Positions 62,874 to 64,000 of a DNA stretch of 64,000 nucleotides are shown here, piece after piece. The stretch covers positions 744,001-808,000 of the forward strand of contig CAWBUL010000006.1 of NCBI GenBank assembly GCA_963791885.1, given 5' to 3'. The notes under the pieces were generated by a model. That model searched no databases and had not been told where the DNA came from. It worked only from the letters and a program-made list of their open reading frames with translations. Both the position numbers and the translations under genes were made by a program. This stretch comes from CAVSUZ01 sp963791885 (lineage in GTDB: Bacteria > Pseudomonadota > Alphaproteobacteria > Acetobacterales > Acetobacteraceae). The stretch's first letter is position 1, and each line of letters begins with the position of its first letter.

Positions 62874-63662
62874 ACGTTGCGGGGCTAACCATTTCACCCT
62901 GCCATCTGGACACACGTTTCCTGCCACCAGATCTGGAATGCCTTGGCGCGGGCATGCCGATAGCTGCTCGCCCGCATGAGATGACGAGGTAGCCGAAAAT
63001 GGCCATAGATGATCCCATGCGCCGAGAGAAAATGCTCTGCCTGTCCAGCCGACTTGAATCTCTGCATTTGCCGTTCTCGTCGTCGGGTAGGCCGATGCGA
63101 GTTTTCAGCCCGGTTATTCAAACACCTGCTCGTGCGATGCCGGACATCCGGCAGGATGGCGCGCTGAGCAACGCCGTAACTGCGCAATCCATCAGTGATG
63201 AGCCGCCTGGGTTTGTACTTCAGCCCGCAAAGCAGACGCCTGAAGAAGCGCTTGGCTGCCGCCCCATTCCGTCGACGCTGCACAAGAATGTCCAGCACGA
63301 CTCCGTGCTGATCCACGGCGCGCCATAGATAGTGCAGCTCGCCATTGATACGGATGAATACCTCGTCGAGATGCCAGGTGTCACCCGGCCTCGGCCGTCG
63401 CCGGCGCAGCTTGCGAGCAAACTCGGCTCCGAATTTTCGGCACCAATGCCGAATGCTCTCGTGGGTCACGATCGCGCCCCGCTCGGCCAGGATCAGCTCG
63501 ACATCTCGCAGGCTGAGGCTGAACACGTGGTAGAGCCACACGGCATGGCTGATGATCTCGGCTGGAAACCGGTGACGGGGATATGAGGTGGGCGGAGGCG
63601 TCATGCTCTCAGCCTCGCTCGACACCTGTCCAGCCGCCAGAGGCGGTTAAGTTGGCAATACC
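62833..63662 (-). mobile_element. IS6-family element (830 bp)
   Basis: Ends GGAATTGCCAAGTTAACCG (62833) and, inverted, GGTATTGCCAACTTAACCG (63662): imperfect 19-bp repeats. One transposase gene. Flanking 8-bp sequences do not match, so insertion was followed by a rearrangement (IS6 elements commonly delete adjacent DNA). Confidence 0.9.
62894..63604 (-). CDS. IS6-family transposase
   Basis: 236 aa from ATG 63604 (frame open to 63625). SYPRHRFPAEIISHAVWLYH, HTH FSLSLRDVELILAERGAIVT; catalytic DTWHLDEVFIRINGELHYLW (Asp), KPRRLITDGLRSYGVAQ (Asp) and NNRAENSHRPTRRRERQMQR (Glu). Complete, typical length. Confidence 0.95.
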   Translation of the reverse strand: MTPPPTSYPRHRFPAEIISHAVWLYHVFSLSLRDVELILAERGAIVTHESIRHWCRKFGAEFARKLRRRRPRPGDTWHLDEVFIRINGELHYLWRAVDQHGVVLDILVQRRRNGAAAKRFFRRLLCGLKYKPRRLITDGLRSYGVAQRAILPDVRHRTSRCLNNRAENSHRPTRRRERQMQRFKSAGQAEHFLSAHGIIYGHFRLPRHLMRASSYRHARAKAFQIWWQETCVQMAG

Positions 63663-63689
63663 CTCGGGACGGATGTAGGCGTGATCGGG

Positions 63690-64000
63690 CTACCCCGGGC
63701 TCTTGCCTCGCCGCCGCCGCCAGCCGATGCCGCCTAAGCACATGAGACCAGGAGCCAAAACCGCTGCTCCGGCGGGCCCTGCCACAGCTTCCGGCGGATC
63801 ACCTTCTCCGCCATCAAACGTCGTGCCCGAAGGGTCCGCGGTGCCTGGCCCTCGCACCAACTGCTCCGGCGTCAATCCGCTAATCTGGTTGTCGGTACCA
63901 GTCGCCACGACCGGAATGGCAAGCCACAACCCCACGTCACTCGACTCATTCTGATCGTTGATGATCGTGTTTCCAGACAGCACGAAGTCGGTGCCTGGAT
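63690..64000 (-). CDS. Beta-helix protein with C-terminal anchor (5' beyond window)
   Basis: The frame enters from the window edge (GTDFVLSGNTIINDQNESSD, VGLWLAIPVVATGTDNQISG): a parallel beta-helix coil with NTI..N turns. It ends with PEAVAGPAGAAVLAPGLMCL, GGIGWRRRRGKSPG, i.e. a hydrophobic stretch plus basic cluster like a PEP-CTERM-type sorting end (without a clear PEP). Probably exported and anchored. Confidence 0.6.
   Translation of the reverse strand, partial: PGTDFVLSGNTIINDQNESSDVGLWLAIPVVATGTDNQISGLTPEQLVRGPGTADPSGTTFDGGEGDPPEAVAGPAGAAVLAPGLMCLGGIGWRRRRGKSPG

Noticed and set aside
1..64000. CRISPR arrays or regularly spaced repeats
   Set aside because: No repeat-spacer periodicity seen; all repeated DNA is explained by IS copies and the 17-bp duplication.

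Overview
The window is a GC-rich segment of an alphaproteobacterial genome. It is probably from Acetobacteraceae/Rhodospirillales: a Hint-domain tail, short hypothetical proteins and PEP-CTERM-like and beta-helix proteins resemble, from memory, proteins of that group. No rRNA, essential gene or plasmid replication gene is present. It reads as an accessory or genome-plasticity region, with transposable elements of at least seven families (IS630, IS110, IS5, IS21, IS3, IS66, IS6), four site-specific recombinases and many broken genes.

Layout. 1-8.7 kb: degenerate tails (Hint protein, IS630, IS110, PEP-CTERM protein, IS5), an intact beta-helix protein, an XRE regulator, a PRC-barrel protein, three relatives of one unnamed small-protein family, and a tRNA-Gly 3' remnant. 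8.7-16.5 kb: a tyrosine-tyrosine-serine recombinase operon, with the serine recombinase split by IS630 copy 1 and the first tyrosine recombinase cut by a complete IS21. 16.5-22.6 kb: small regulator-like genes and one DUF2971 gene broken by three separate IS630-family insertions. The TA duplications let the original gene be rebuilt base by base. 22.6-27.3 kb: an IS3, then a complete IS66 with an 8-bp target duplication over the start codon of a decayed isochorismatase-like gene. 27.4-33.2 kb: a translationally coupled operon of three SPFH (HflK/HflC-like) proteins and a heavy-metal P-type ATPase. 33.2-34.8 kb: an IS5 and remnants. 35-41 kb: a TetR repressor divergent from a four-gene detoxification operon (peroxiredoxin-like, GST, SDR, FAH-type hydratase), then DUF417, DehI-like and alkyladenine glycosylase genes. 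41-49 kb: a redox-stress block (CcdA, thioredoxin-like, DUF1223, two DoxX-type membrane proteins, type-II NADH dehydrogenase) with an ECF sigma factor and its DUF1109/NrsF anti-sigma. 49-52 kb: a TIGR04282 transferase, a radical SAM protein, a truncated glycosyltransferase and a broken DUF4145 gene. 52.7-59.5 kb: a PIG-L deacetylase divergent from an ABC sugar-type importer ending in an argininosuccinate-lyase-like enzyme. 59.5-64 kb: an IS5 remnant, a phage-type integrase, the only intact IS630 copy, a truncated VOC protein, an IS6 and the tail of a second beta-helix protein.

The strongest new signal is regulatory. Three perfect copies of GTAACC-N16-CGAA lie upstream of (i) the sigma/anti-sigma pair, (ii) the DoxX-DoxX-NADH dehydrogenase operon and (iii), on the opposite strand, the DUF1223 gene. 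They define a local ECF regulon that appears to tie a periplasmic thiol-handling set to a membrane quinone/NADH set. A second theme is decay. Besides the IS insertions, many non-IS genes carry one single-base frameshift (ATPase, glycosylase, NADH dehydrogenase, PIG-L, ABC binding protein). These are either real pseudogenes or sequencing errors; reads must be checked before function is inferred.
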